A DNA stretch of 64,000 nt from Phycomyces nitens (lineage: Eukaryota; Mucoromycota; Mucoromycetes; Mucorales; Phycomycetaceae). Made by a program: the position numbers and the translations under genes. The stretch covers positions 2,790,001 to 2,854,000 of the forward strand of contig JAHRBC010000002.1 of assembly GCA_022702545.1 (NCBI GenBank), in the 5' to 3' direction. The notes under the pieces are model-generated. The model did no database searches. It was given only the letters and a program-made list of their open reading frames with translations, and was not told the origin of the DNA. How positions within the stretch are numbered: position 1 is the first letter of the stretch; every line of letters begins with the position of its first letter. Below, piece by piece: positions 13,001 through 25,747 of the stretch.

Positions 13001-14533
13001 CCCGAGATCAATAATCCAGGCTTATACCAAGACATTTGTGTGGAGATTGATATTTCGCGTCTTTGCCTTGATACCATCCTAGAAGCTCCCTGTATTAATG
13101 AATTGGAAGGCACTTCAGGTGCAACCGCATTTGATTCTGTGGCACACTCTCTGGATGAATACTCAAATGGCACTGTCAGTATTGCATCTGCGTTTGGTGA
13201 TGGTTCTATATCTCAAAAGACGTTTGTGATGTTGCGATCTACTGTTCAGACGTGGTTCCATCAGGCAGCTGCCCAGGGAATTGGACTGGCAGAAACCATG
13301 ACAGAAACCCTCCATCGTTGGTTACTTAGCCCAACCTCTGGAATGTATGATCCTTGCATGTATGCTCTGGTGCACGGGATGATGAAGAAGGTGTTTATGC
13401 AACTGGTAGCCGAGTTTAAGCGATTGGGTGCTGCTGTGGTATTCGCCAACTTCCACAAGATTGTCATTGCAACCTCCAAGGAAACCATGGATAGTGCGAT
13501 CCCTTATTGCGAGTACATATTGCGCTCAATTGAAAAGAAACAAGTATTTGAGGTGATTGGACTCAATATTGTTGAGTACTGGGACATATTGGTATGGATG
13601 GACGAAACAAACTATGGGTGTGTCAATGCCAGCTCAGAAGATGGCACAAAGATCACGTCTATTTGGAACATTCAGTCCTATCTTCCTCCTGCTGTCCAGG
13701 GCATGTTTAGAAACCTCTGTGCTAGTTTTGTACACCAAGAACTCATGAGCAAAAAGAAGTTTCCGCGAGGCCTGTCAGGTCACTTGGGAACACCCGGAGA
13801 CACCACCCAGACCAACCCACGCACACAGCATATGCAAGAGTATATTAGCAGTGATGTGATGCGCGGCAGTTTGCGCTGGCTCCCTCAATTTCTACACCGT
13901 CAGGAAGCCAATACGGTAGGCGAAGATGAAGACTTGAAATTCCCTCAACTTCCTGGCTCTCATCTGAACATGACAAACCCTGCCCTGGAATACATCAAGT
14001 TCATCTGTGCTGTATTCAATCTCGACAAGTCTCTTGAAAAGCAAGTCCGGACATTCAAGCGTAATGCCCTGAGGACAATGGGTGGTATGAGTGACTTTAG
14101 CAACGAGGCTCAGTTCCGGAACCCATGTGAATACATCAAGGTCTACCGAGTGGTGTGTACCAACTGTAACTATACAGCCGATCTGGACTTTTGTCGTGAT
14201 GAGAACTTGATGCCAGTGAATGGCCAAGTTCAGCCATGGCGCTGTCGAAACTGCCACTTTGAGTACGATAAGCACCAAGTAGAGGAGGTTATGATTGAAC
14301 AGGTCCAGCGCTGGCTGACGTCTTTCCAGCTGCAGGACCTTAAATGTGGACGGTGCCGTAGTGTGAAGCGAGAAAACTTGTTGCAGCAGTGTGACAAGTG
14401 CGGAAGCGAGTACTTGCCTACACAGTCCAAGACTGATTTGATGCGTAGGTTAAGAGTGTTTGGGAATGTGGCACGCGAACAGCAGCTGCGTCTGTTGGGA
14501 GAGATCATTCAGTGGAGCTTGGCCCGTATTTAA
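7097..14533 (+). CDS. POL2: DNA polymerase epsilon catalytic subunit A
   Basis: This is the leading-strand replicative polymerase. Twelve exons (7097-7351, 7415-7540, 7667-7762, 7838-7989, 8040-8182, 8243-8439, 8494-8604, 8662-8796, 8851-9032, 9095-9275, 9346-9531, 9593-14533) total 6705 nt, giving 2234 residues, close to yeast (2222). Exo I motif [15 protein letters not shown] is near residue 295, and the proofreading region is intact ([10 protein letters not shown]). Polymerase motif A ([17 protein letters not shown]) is near 645, motif B is [14 protein letters not shown], and motif C (ELDTDGIWC) is near 876. The inactivated second polymerase half follows. The C-terminus carries paired CxxC zinc/iron-sulphur cysteines (CTNC, CRNC, CGRC, CDKC). 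Intron 3 (7763-7837) is GC-AG. All introns lie in the first 2.5 kb, and the last exon is 4.9 kb without a break. The start at 7097 was chosen because the [14 protein letters not shown] element follows in frame. Confidence 0.97.
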
Positions 14534-15801
14534 AAACAAAAAGGAGGGTATTGTACATACATTTAGCATTTCTTTTATTTATTTATTCATTTATTTGTTT
14601 GTTTAATTGAATAATATACCACTACTATTATTCTACAAGGTTGTGCTCTTCATTTTCATTTATTTATTTTATTTATATGCAAATTTACACCATACTCGAG
14701 CTTTGTGACAGATAGATTAACTGCGCACTTAGCAGATACAATGGAATGAGTTTACTCTGATGTTGATCCAAGAGCAGAATCGCCTCCATCGTCCAGATCT
14801 TGCAACCTAGTCTTTGACAATCCATACGCTCCCACAACAAGTAGTTAAAGAGCCATGAATGGTGTCTGCACCGCAATTTATGTTGAATTTTTTTTTGGTA
14901 ATGACTGCTATGCTATGTGACATGCATTCTATGACTGCATTTTTATATTGATTCAAAGCCTATTTTGGACATCTGAAAATGAATAATGTCTATATATGTA
15001 AAAGATCTACTAAAATCACAAGCCAAACAAGGTTGCACATACCCTAGGCCAATTGAAAACAGTCCTTGCAACCAACACTTATTGTCCAATCACATAACAG
15101 CGAGTCATATACCCAGTCACACATGAAAATTTATTGTTTTCATTATAAATATCCTTCTTTTCCCTGCGCAGCATTTGTCTCTTATGAGGTAGTAAGCTTA
15201 TGTGTACGGGCAAACAAACGATTGGACTTGTTCCTTTTTATAAACAACCCGTGGGAAGGTCTGAGAAAAACCACAATGCTCTTACCGAGTAACTTGCGAA
15301 AGTGAGTGCGAGCAACCAGCGATATTTGCCCATTCTGCCGCTATAACTGTTGAAGGTTCTGTTTCCTTGTGGAATGGGGCTTGAGGGTTGGTAGCTTGGG
15401 TATTTGAAACCGGCTTGCGGGTGGAAACGCTATGCAGTGCAATACATAAGACTGGCCTTGTGCCAGCAACTCGATTCAGACTACTCTTCTTCCTCATCCC
15501 CCCAAATACCAAATAAATGAAAATAAATTCGAAACACTGAACTTTCATGTTTTTTGAATAAGTACATTTTGAATTCAAAATGTTATATATACTTTGCTTT
15601 AATAAAGATATTCATATTCATATATTCATCAAATTATCTAAAACTTAATAAATACACGTATATTTAATTCCACTTTTTACATGTCCCAAGAGAAAAAGGG
15701 CCTAAAAAGCCACAGTGCTCTCAGACATTTTAAAAGGTCGCACGCAGGACTGTGTGTTCTGATTTTGAGCACGCTTTACTTCGTATCCAACTTACATTAT
15801 C
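14534..15801. other. Intergenic region, no gene recognised
   Basis: This is about 1.27 kb between the POL2 stop and the sirtuin start, both on +. The first 150 bp are T-rich with repeated TTTATT blocks and probably hold the POL2 3'-UTR and polyadenylation region. Short open frames near 14685-14876 and 15282-15578 show no recognisable domain. Confidence 0.55.
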
Positions 15802-17075
<1,274 letters not shown>

Positions 17076-17095
17076 CACGAGATTGTTGGATAAAT

Positions 17096-17120
17096 ACACA
17101 CACACACACACACATACACA
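17096..17120. repeat. (CA)n microsatellite
   Basis: A run of about 12 CA units, interrupted once by TA, lies in the 72-bp gap between the convergent stops of the sirtuin and CHZ1-like genes. It would be transcribed in both 3'-UTRs. Confidence 0.9.
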
Positions 17121-17147
17121 CTTGACTTTATTGAATACAAACAGTAT

Positions 17148-17520
17148 TTAGTCCTCATCCTCAGGATCGGCACCAAACTGCTTATAATCAATCTTCTTGC
17201 CGCGCGTCCGTCGGCCACCGGTGATGATAACAGACGTGTCAAGTGCTTCGAGTTCATCCTCTGCAAGAATAATGAGTTACGAGCCATTGACTATATTTAT
17301 ACTCTACACTTACCAGAGATATCACTCTTGTCTTCCTCTGATGCCTCCCCATCACTTCCTTTCTTCTTTGATGCCTTTACTGGCTTGCTCTTTTTCTGTG
17401 CTTTAGGCTTGCTGCTAGATTTGCTCTTTGGCTTTCTACGATCCTCGTCTGAAGAGACTGAATAGTATTTTGAGTTGGATGTGGTATAGATATTTTTTTT
17501 GTATTTTTAAAAACTTACAG

Positions 17521-17552
<32 letters not shown>

Positions 17553-17834
17553 TTCCTCGTCGTCGTCTTCATCAGAAGTTGAGCCTCCATTATTGTATTT
17601 TCCTTGATGGCGGGCACGTGGAGCTACTGGCTTGGACGCTTTCTTGGAGGATGACGAAAGCTTGGATGGCTTGGAGGACTTTGAGGGCCTGTATAGACTA
17701 ATGTGAGAATGTGGTACTCTAACAGACGATGATTACCGATCGATGACTTTAGATCGTTTGGGGCTGGATTCTTGATCGCCTCCATTCTTTCTCTTGGAAG
17801 CAAGTGCTTCAAGTCTGGCTCTGCGGTCTGACAT
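17148..17834 (-). CDS. CHZ1: Chz1-like histone H2A.Z chaperone
   Basis: This is a predicted nuclear chaperone that binds H2A.Z-H2B dimers and helps SWR1 exchange them into nucleosomes. Four exons (17737-17834, 17519-17688, 17314-17457, 17148-17260) give 174 residues. The first half is lysine/serine-rich. A run of more than ten acidic residues follows, then another basic stretch. The C-terminal CHZ motif reads LDTSVIITGGRRTRGKKIDY, very close to the signature of fungal Chz1 proteins. The protein ends in an acidic tail, PEDED. Size and architecture match the family (about 100-200 aa). The assignment rests on the CHZ motif; the rest is low-complexity and uninformative. The gene is convergent with the sirtuin, and both are chromatin or deacetylation genes, though I infer no functional link from that. 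Confidence 0.8.
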
Positions 17835-19221
17835 TATGTGGCGTGAAAAAAAAAATAGACAAAGAAGAGAAAAAGAAAGCTGAGAGATTGTTATTTTTAT
17901 TTTGGAAAAATGCCAGCGCGATTGAGAAATCATGTTTTTTTGATACGCTGATTGTGTTGTCCAGTAGAAGCTATTTGCACCAAATATAAAGATCAATCGA
18001 CGTCATGAAAGTACGGCTACAGGAACCCTCTCCCAGCACGGGGTATTTTGCGGGTTACGTGGCAGATAAAAGGCCAAGAAAAGGGCTTGATTTTTATAAT
18101 TGATCGTAAGAATGAATAGAAACAGGTATAATTTGATCTCACAATGGTGACAGTTTATGTACATTAAATAATCTCTAAAAAAATGCTTATATATATCTAT
18201 ATATATATATATAGACATCCATTGATAGTTGTCTATATCAATAGGTCTTCAATGGTAGCTGGTATTATGAATCATGTATTCTTTGCAGACTTTGGACCGT
18301 AATACAAGCTGTTTTAGTAACACTATGGGCATGTGTAAAGAGTATAAATATTTTTGGTATGATTTGATTATTGAATTATACTTTTGTACAAATTTAATCA
18401 GCCATATTTTTTTTATTTTTGTGAATATTTATAGGCAAATGAGCGAATGATCTTTTTTTCTTCTTCAAGAAACCAAATTGTATAATCTACTCAATCATAC
18501 AGCCAGAATCTGGAAACTCAAGTAGTCTCAATTGACCTTGTATCAGGACAGGGTAGCCTAGTCTGTACAATGGAGGTCTGGTGTCTAGTTGTGCGCATCG
18601 TTTTTTAGCACATTGCTATTTTGAAAGCTTCAAGTTCACCAAACAAACAAACAAGAAAACAGGACAAAATGATATATTGGTCTATGCAATTAATCGGTTA
18701 TAGTTTGCTATATATTGTGTAGAACCAATTGTTTTATGGAATCGATAAAAAAAAGGGGCATTACGGTATATGTGCTTGAGATCTTGACCCACAGAGCAAG
18801 GTAGATTTAAGATTTGGGGAAATCGAGTGCAAAAATGTGATTGCCGAAAAACAAACGTGGCACAACCGAAAATCAAAATATGTAGACATTTGTAGGTTAT
18901 CAATCGAATCGTCTCTCAAGATATTACTTGCAAATATTATGATGTAAAGAAGCACACTGTACACAAATATCACACGAAAATGAATTGAATAATTGATAGT
19001 ATATATATATATATATTCACAGCCAGGATGAATTTGCTTATTTGGCTAGGGAAACAAGCCACACATCATCTGTTCTATATTCCCGGTCATTTTATCCACC
19101 TTTTTCTATATAGCCAAACCCACATGTGTTTAAGAAAGGGAAAAAATGGGGAATACTGTATTTTGAAAAAGAAATGAATGTCTAAAATCCCAAGAACTGA
19201 TCTATACGTGGAATTTAGTAT
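17835..19221. other. Intergenic region, no gene recognised
   Basis: This is about 1.4 kb between CHZ1 (start) and HSP10 (stop), both on -. It is AT-rich with (TA)n runs near 18188-18213 and 18999-19015. A pair of overlapping short frames on the minus strand (18682-18973) shows no family resemblance. Confidence 0.55.
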
Positions 19222-19708
19222 CTAGTTCTCGACCTTGGCGAGAAGTTCGGAATCACGGTAGAGGTGGTATTCCTAAATATCAGATCGAACAGTCAATACT
19301 CCATTCACTCAACCTCATGTCGCCCTATCACCACTATTACCTCATCCTGGATCTTGACGATGCTTCCACCATAGGTAGGGAGAAGGACCTTGTCACCAGT
19401 GGCAACCTGGAGAGGGATGTGCTTTCCATCCTTGGTCAAAGCACCCTTACCGACAGCAACAACAATACCCTCGTTCAAGGCTTCCTGGGCCTTTTCGGGG
19501 ATGTAGATACCAGATGCGGTTTTCTAAAGCCAATTACACAAGTAAGAACCCCATCCTTTTCATCAAACGGCTATATTTTACCTGCTGGGCCTTGACACGC
19601 TGGATAAGGACGCGGTCCAAAAGAGGGATGATGTTCTTGACCTTGGTTACAGCAGACTACGAGGTTGTTAGTACAAAAATAACTCGGTTATCTTTGGGTA
19701 CATACCAT
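19222..19708 (-). CDS. HSP10: Mitochondrial 10-kDa chaperonin (Hsp10/GroES)
   Basis: This is the co-chaperonin that caps Hsp60 in the mitochondrial matrix. Four exons (19706-19708, 19582-19656, 19341-19523, 19222-19272) give 103 residues, the usual length. The sequence shows PLLDRVLIQRV near the N-terminus, the mobile-loop region KTASGIYIPEKAQE, the VVAVGKGA turn, GDKVLLPTYGG, and the C-terminal EEYHLYRDSELLAKVEN. The first coding exon consists of only the ATG, and an intron begins directly after it (ATG|GTATGT). Without that intron there is no in-frame start next to the conserved N-terminus, so the structure is well supported. The short basic N-terminus probably serves as an uncleaved targeting signal, as in other Hsp10 proteins. 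Confidence 0.95.
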
Positions 19709-20355
19709 AGTGATATTGAGTGAAAGGAAAACAAACGAAGAAAGACGGCGGGGGCCTGGATGGACTTGAATTATCGCTATGTGACTGTCTACGCAAATCA
19801 AAAATGCGTGGGAAATCTCCCGTCAATGCGCACTTCTTGGTCTTCAAAGCAGTGTTTTGCCGTAAACACGTCACAATACTGAGTTTTGGGTTTATAGTCA
19901 AGAAAATACACCAGATTCTCAGGTACTGTATCAGGGGTTACTGGCATACTCTATGTGATATGTATATATGTGTTGGTAGTTTATATTATCCAATCGAGTG
20001 TGGTTAAATCAATAATCTATTGAAGAATGTGCAAATAGAGTATCAGACCACCAATAACGGCAGCTCAATGCAACCCATATTACAAACTAGAGACTCTGGC
20101 GAGAATTCTTTCTTTGCAACAACATTGACTAGTATGTACATGTCTTGGAAATTTAAGAACCATGCCTTGAGCAGCTATTTACCCCCATCTAACCTCCCAT
20201 TACTTCATTTTCCACTACAATTCCTGATAATAAATAATCTATTTAGGTTCAATAACCTTGACCACAAAAAAAAAGTTAAATCCAAATGATACATGCAAAA
20301 GGCTTGTTAAGAGAAAAAAAGAGAAACAACAAAATAAGCCGGCTTTTTCTATATA
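19709..20355. other. Intergenic region upstream of HSP10
   Basis: This is about 650 bp between the HSP10 start and the SSF1 stop, both genes on -. It should contain the HSP10 promoter and the SSF1 3'-UTR. No recognisable gene was found, and I could not identify heat-shock elements with confidence. Confidence 0.5.
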
Positions 20356-21736
20356 TTATGCTTCATCTTCTTCTTCTTCATCATCGTCCTCTTCACCCTC
20401 TTGCTCTTCATCTTCCTCGTCACCAAATGAAATTGCAGATTTGCTACCCATAAGGTCCTCCTCTTCCTCATAACCCTCCTCTTCTTCCTCTTCTTCTTCA
20501 TCTTCATTGTCTTCTGCTCCACTCTCCTCGCGTGGTGCACCACCTGTGCGTATGCGATGCTCTTCCTTTTCCTTCTTCTTGCGCTCTACATCCAATTCTT
20601 GCTTGTGTCTACGATCTGCCTTCTCCTTTTCTGTGCGCTGTCTCTTGCGTTCATTCTCCTTGATTTCCTCGGGAGTCTTCTTGACATAACGATGGTAGAG
20701 AACTTCGCCACCACACATTCCATTTTCGACCTTGATAAGCTCTAATGTCATGCGGGGACCAAGCTCATGTAGACGTACAGCACGCTGATCATTCTTGCGG
20801 TTGTTACGACCATGGTAGTCCTGAGCAAGTGTGACAGTTGACTCTGGTCCATCCTCGACATCACTCTCGGAAACAACAGCCTCCTTGAGAATATAGTCTG
20901 AGATATCTTCATAGTCACCTAGGTTGGGGATATCTGTGTTGATGACACGCTTGATCGATTTGGACACACCAGTAGTCTTTACACCGATGCTGTAGTGCCG
21001 TACATCAATCATGCCGGTATCTTGGTTGTAGTTGAATAACAGGACGCGACGTGCTTGAGACAATTGCATCTATATGGGAGTCAGTGGGCTGGTCCTATTG
21101 AAATCAGGGTATTTAACTTACAGTCTGGACATCGATCGAGGGGAACATGTTTTGCAGCATCACAGTCATCACCTTGAACTCCTTGCCCTCTTGCTTAAAG
21201 TTGTTGAGGACAAGCAAAGGACTCTTGCGATACTCGAGTTCAGAGGTCTTGGGAGCCTTTTGAAGTGCAAGACAATCTTTAGCCAGAGCATACTCTGCAA
21301 TGCGGAATGTCAGAGTAGGACCGCGCGGTGCACGGCAAATACGAAGGTTTGTGTTTTTTTCTGTTCTGCTAAAGATCATAAAGTGTGTGACGCCAAGTTG
21401 GCCAGCGACCATTACGAAATCACGCAGACGATTGGTGCGTCGTTCCTAATAAACATCTCTAATTTAGAAAACTATATAGTAATTGGTATTATAAATATAT
21501 TCTTACCCTAAGATGCGTTGCTGTGTGGGGTTCCATGACACGACGAACGTCATGTACTAGAGCTGTGACTGATTGACCTACAACTCCAGATCGCACAACA
21601 AAACTCTTGGGAATCTTGTTCATTTCCTCCTCAGTGGGGACGACATGAGTCTTGGTCTTTCTCTATAGGACATTGTGAGCATTCTACTTTTTGTTCTGTG
21701 CTAAATTAGGGATATCCTTACCTTTCTTTTACCCAT
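20356..21736 (-). CDS. SSF1: Brix-domain ribosome biogenesis protein Ssf1/Peter Pan
   Basis: This is a nucleolar Brix-domain factor that in yeast (Ssf1/Ssf2) and animals (PPAN) acts in pre-60S maturation and ITS2 processing. Four exons (21722-21736, 21507-21662, 21122-21445, 20356-21069) give 402 residues. The N-terminus MGKRKRKTKTHV is basic. The Brix core includes PKSFVVRSG, LVHDVRRVMEPHTATHLRER, LRDFVMVAGQLGVTHFMIF and NLRICRAPRGPTLTFRI. The C-terminal half holds GPRMTLELIKVENGMCGGEV, followed by a lysine/arginine-rich coiled coil and a long glutamate/aspartate tail. The first coding exon is only 15 nt. The long acidic tail creates Lys/Arg- and Ser-rich open frames on other strands, which are shadows. 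Confidence 0.94.
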
Positions 21737-22060
21737 GATTTATAAATTGGTATGGATGCAAAAGTTTTGCAACAAGAAAAAAACCTCGCTTGTCAAATTG
21801 TTTCGCAGGAAAACGAGTCACTGCCGGTCACGTGTAACATTTAGAGCACTTTGGCTGTCACACTACAATAAGTTGTCTGGGCAGTTGTGTGTGCATGGTA
21901 GTTACATGTCTTTACATATATATATATTACTATATTACTATATTTGGTTGCAAAGGATTTCTGCCATTGTAAAAGAGCAAGTATGGCCTAGATATGTTTC
22001 GGGTCAATTTACTCGAGGTGTCTTTTTTTTTAAAAAAAAGAAAAAGAAAGAAAGATATTT
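21737..22060. other. SSF1 upstream region
   Basis: This AT-rich DNA, with (TA)n and poly-A blocks (22020-22075), lies upstream of the SSF1 start. No gene was recognised. Confidence 0.5.
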
Positions 22061-22079
22061 CAATTAAGTTTTTTTTTAC

Positions 22080-23561
22080 CATGTGGTTATCAGTGTAGAC
22101 ATTCTCGGCTGTCAAGTCATTACTGGCACTCTTCTTGGCCTGAGCACGATGCTTATGAAAATAGCAGTAAATGTTTTGATAAGAGTTGATCAATGTCTTT
22201 TGAATTTAGTAAAGTGATCATTGTGGTGCAGAAAATAAGGATATTGGGGTCTTGTATCAATAATTGACTATTCAATTCATGATTCAAAACTCACAAGCCC
22301 ATTTATATATCTCATCTTGCTTGGTTTTCAAAGAGAAACCAATGGCCATTTTGCATGTTTTAAGCAAGACAATAATTCAATGCTGGACAATTAGGTGGCA
22401 TGGCAACCCAGTATTAAATAAATAAATAATAAAAAGGCGTGTCTGATCTGGCATAAATATCTTGGCACTAGAATGGCCTTGATAATATATAAACGTGTGG
22501 CCACAAGGAATATATAAAGTGCCTAGGACAATCTTTGAATTCTAATTTATATCTCGACAATCTTATCATGGTGATTTGTTCATTCAATCCCAGACGGTGT
22601 CCTGTTCTTGCAGCCAATATCACTAATCTCCATGACAGACATTCTGCTGATACCATCTGTTATCTTGTCTTTTCCCTTACCCGATATTTCCTCCAGCTTG
22701 AATTTTTTTACTTTGCTATCCTCAGCAAACTTGACCGCCACTGCCTCGTTCTTGCTCTGTGTCGTTTGTCTGTCAAGGTGAAATCCTCGCATCCAATTAT
22801 CTCTTTAGTACACTATGGCCCGTCTTGTATGACATGCATGCACTGGATATTACCTATCCTTCGCACTTTTATTTCCTCTACACCCGCTTTTTTGTACTAG
22901 TTCACACGTTCTTCTTCCCACACCCTCTGTCCATTCATTTCTCACCCACTACTGTTCTTAATTGGAAAGAGTTCTGGTAGTGGTTCATGCCACACAGCAC
23001 AAGAACACTTTGATACAAAACTTTGGAAACATATTCCCACCGCTGTTTTCGTTTATCACCATACCTTCTCCTTTCTTCCTCCAAATAGCTACTGCGTCCA
23101 TAATGGCTCACTACATCTGTCAACCACATTAGGGCTTTATTTTTTAATAGTGCTTCCTTCTTGTCAAGGCCAACTGTGGATGGACTCTATGGCTATACAG
23201 AAAAAAACCAAAGTGTTCAAATAGTTTCTCCCTCTCCCTCTCCCGTCTCTCTCTCTCTATTTTTAAAATACCGCACCATATTTTAAATATAAAACAAATT
23301 AAACCCAGAATTCTGTGACTCTATTGCTTGAGATTGAGACTGCTAAGACAACTTGGCAAATCAGATTGTACTGTTGGATTATTCAACTGCCCTGGATATT
23401 TACACTTGTACTTATTTTTGAATTGACAGAATAAAATAAAATAAAAGTACGAATTGCTTTACAGGCGAGTTAGTTTTGATCCAAGGCGCACTCTTGTGAA
23501 ATAGATTTCCAGAATCTAGGATAATAATTAAAGTGTCTTGATGCTCAGAATTCATGGTCAT
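22080..23561 (-). pseudogene. Possible unrecognised multi-exon gene or gene remnant
   Basis: Several minus-strand stretches look coding, but I could not join them into one frame. The segment 23463-23561 encodes about 33 residues (starting MTMNSEHQDTLIIIL) and ends at a possible donor. The segment about 22935-23190 encodes a charged helical peptide containing LTDVVSHYGRSSYLEEERRR and KQRWEYVSKVLYQS, preceded by an AG acceptor. The segment about 22640-22780 contains AEDSKVKKFKLEEISGKGKD, and 22090-22160 contains HKHRAQAKKSASNDLTAENV. Residue composition is typical of real protein and unlike the AT-rich noise around it. A TAG interrupts the second predicted exon (near 23330). No family was recognised. 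It may be a decayed gene or a real one with introns I did not resolve. Confidence 0.3.
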
Positions 23562-24141
23562 GTCGGCTATGAGTTGATTTTTGAATGATATTTCTACCAA
23601 TCATAAATTTTTTCTTATTTTGTATTTATTTATTTTTGCTGCTTTCCAAAGTGAAATAGAAAAAGTATGATCAAAGAGGCTGTGTAATAAAGCAGAATAT
23701 ACCATTATTATTATTAATATTAATAATATCCCTGGAAACTACCTGGATCTGTCACCACTCAGGTCTGCTAATTTCCAACAGCTAGTTTTATATATAATAT
23801 TAATATCAAACTGGTCTCTTATCTGCCTTGGGCCTTTAATTCAATTGGAGTAAGCAAGAATAAACTGCACAAGTATTCCTGGCACTGTTTGGAGTCCTTT
23901 AGACAAAAGAAGAAAAAGACATCATTGACAAGTGCAAAATAAGCATGTTACTACCCTTCATACTCTCTGACTGTCTATTGATAGCGATCGACAGGTCCAG
24001 TGAGCAATGTTCGGTTTGTATATTTTTTTTAAAACACAGCATAGATAAGACATAGGCCAAATTGTTGCACGAGCTTAATCGCCTTTCTTCTCAACCTTTT
24101 TCTTCTTCTTTCGAGTAATTCATTGCCCTGATTCTGACTAC

Positions 24142-25747
24142 ATGATGGATCCCAACTCTGATCATGGCCAACAACTTCCTGCCGGCTGTCTATTGGCTGA
24201 CCGTGGGACACAACAGCACCAACCCCAAGCCGAGGATATCTTAATCGACGAAGACCTTCTAGACCTCTTCCGGATCATTAAGCTCTTTCTACGAAAACGA
24301 CCAAGTGCCGAGAGAATAGCTAAATTATTGTTCTGTATATCCTATGCTCTGAGCGACAGTGTAAAGTTCTATCGACCACTACATGATAACCACATGTACT
24401 TCCGAGACGAAACCATGTACGGAAGTACAGTACACAGCGTACAATTACCAACCAACACAGTCTGCTGCAACAACCTCGGGAACTCTACTTCTTACCGCGT
24501 CGAGCAAGAGTTTCCTGCCTCCTCGTGCCCAGACACTGCCTCGGCATCTTCTATATCCTCCTCTTCTCTGCCACGTCTCTTATCTGTCTCGTACCTCACC
24601 CACCCTACACCCGACGACACATCTACGGATGCTCACTCTGTCCGGCCATACACCCACTTTCGCCCTCTCTACCCTTATCAGTCCAATGTCCGCCGGGAAG
24701 AGCCACCTACTGAAGTGTTGATGGAACCACGCCAACGTGGATTCTATTACCAGGACGGCCGTATCTCTCGAGAACCAGCTCTTCTGCAACGCTATGCCGA
24801 GCAAGGTGTTCTCACCCAGGCATCGCTCATGCGCAAACGCAAACGCCAGACATCAGACACAGAGTTCCCTTATGAACTCACCAGTCTTCCTTCATTTACA
24901 AAAAAGTCCAAAATACCACATCGACATGGAGAATTCGAACAAAGACGTAGGTACATCTGAGCAATTATATACACTTTAGCTTGTCAGAGGTTCCTGACAG
25001 ATTTGTCATTTTTTATTAGGCGAGGATATTCTGGCACGAATGCGGATGATTAGCATGGCAGATCTTGAGCAAAAGGCATCTCGATTACCAGAAAACTTTA
25101 CTTTGGCTATCAAACAGGCATCGATAGGTACAGGAGATCCCTCGAGCCAACTCGAACCAGCACTACGGATCCTGACTGAACATTCGAATATGAAGCCACA
25201 TCTGGACAATGGTATGAACCAGAACGGTATATATTACAACACAGACTACTACCGGCTCTACCTGGCATTTGATCAATTCCAAAAGATATTTGCCCAACTA
25301 TTCCCCCAGGAAATTGGGACGGATCTCGAGGCAGACCGTGAAGGGGAGGGCGAACGGGACAGGGACAAGGAGAGGAACGCGAATATGAAGGCTTATCGGG
25401 TGTGGATCGAACCGCTCTTGACAGAAACCAACTGGGCTGCCTTTAGACGCAATATTGTGGTTGGAGAGCGTATGGTGCAGCTGACAAATGTGGTTGGACA
25501 AGGGCTGGTGCTCATGACAAAAGAACTGAGTGGGTCTAAGCTTCACTTGACATTTACAAACAACGAATGGGATGACTTTATCAATGGACTTATTGATCCA
25601 AAGGATATCCAAGACCTCAAGGCGCTTCAGAGCAAGTTCTCGACCTGCTATTGGTTTCGCACTGATGGTAATATTGTGACAGTCGAAGAACGTGCTAGGC
25701 TCCTTGCTGGTCAATCAATCACACCTCATTCCCCCACTTCTGAATAG
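24142..25747 (+). CDS. Hypothetical protein, 510 aa, family not recognised
   Basis: Two exons (24142-24946 and 25020-25747) join in frame to 510 residues through a 73-bp GT-AG intron. The first third contains a short hydrophobic/charged segment (LLDLFRIIKLFLRKRPSAER) and then a long serine/proline-rich, probably disordered stretch. A basic patch (RKRKRQ, KKSK) before the intron could be a nuclear localisation signal. The second exon encodes a more ordered region with YYNTDYYRLYLAFDQFQKIF, an arginine/aspartate/glutamate-rich insert (EADREGEGERDRDKERN) and a well-composed C-terminal half ending near residue 510. The composition and clean splicing indicate a real gene. I cannot name the family; a nuclear regulatory role is a guess from the basic patch only. 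Neighbours give no help. Confidence 0.75.

Noticed and set aside
9751..14508. Many minus-strand open frames of 60-141 codons inside POL2
   Set aside because: They are antisense to a long conserved polymerase exon and show no family resemblance; they arise from its codon pattern.
20258..20745. Serine-rich and Lys/Arg-rich open frames around the SSF1 3' end
   Set aside because: They are alternative readings of the GAA/GAG-rich codons that encode the acidic tail of SSF1.
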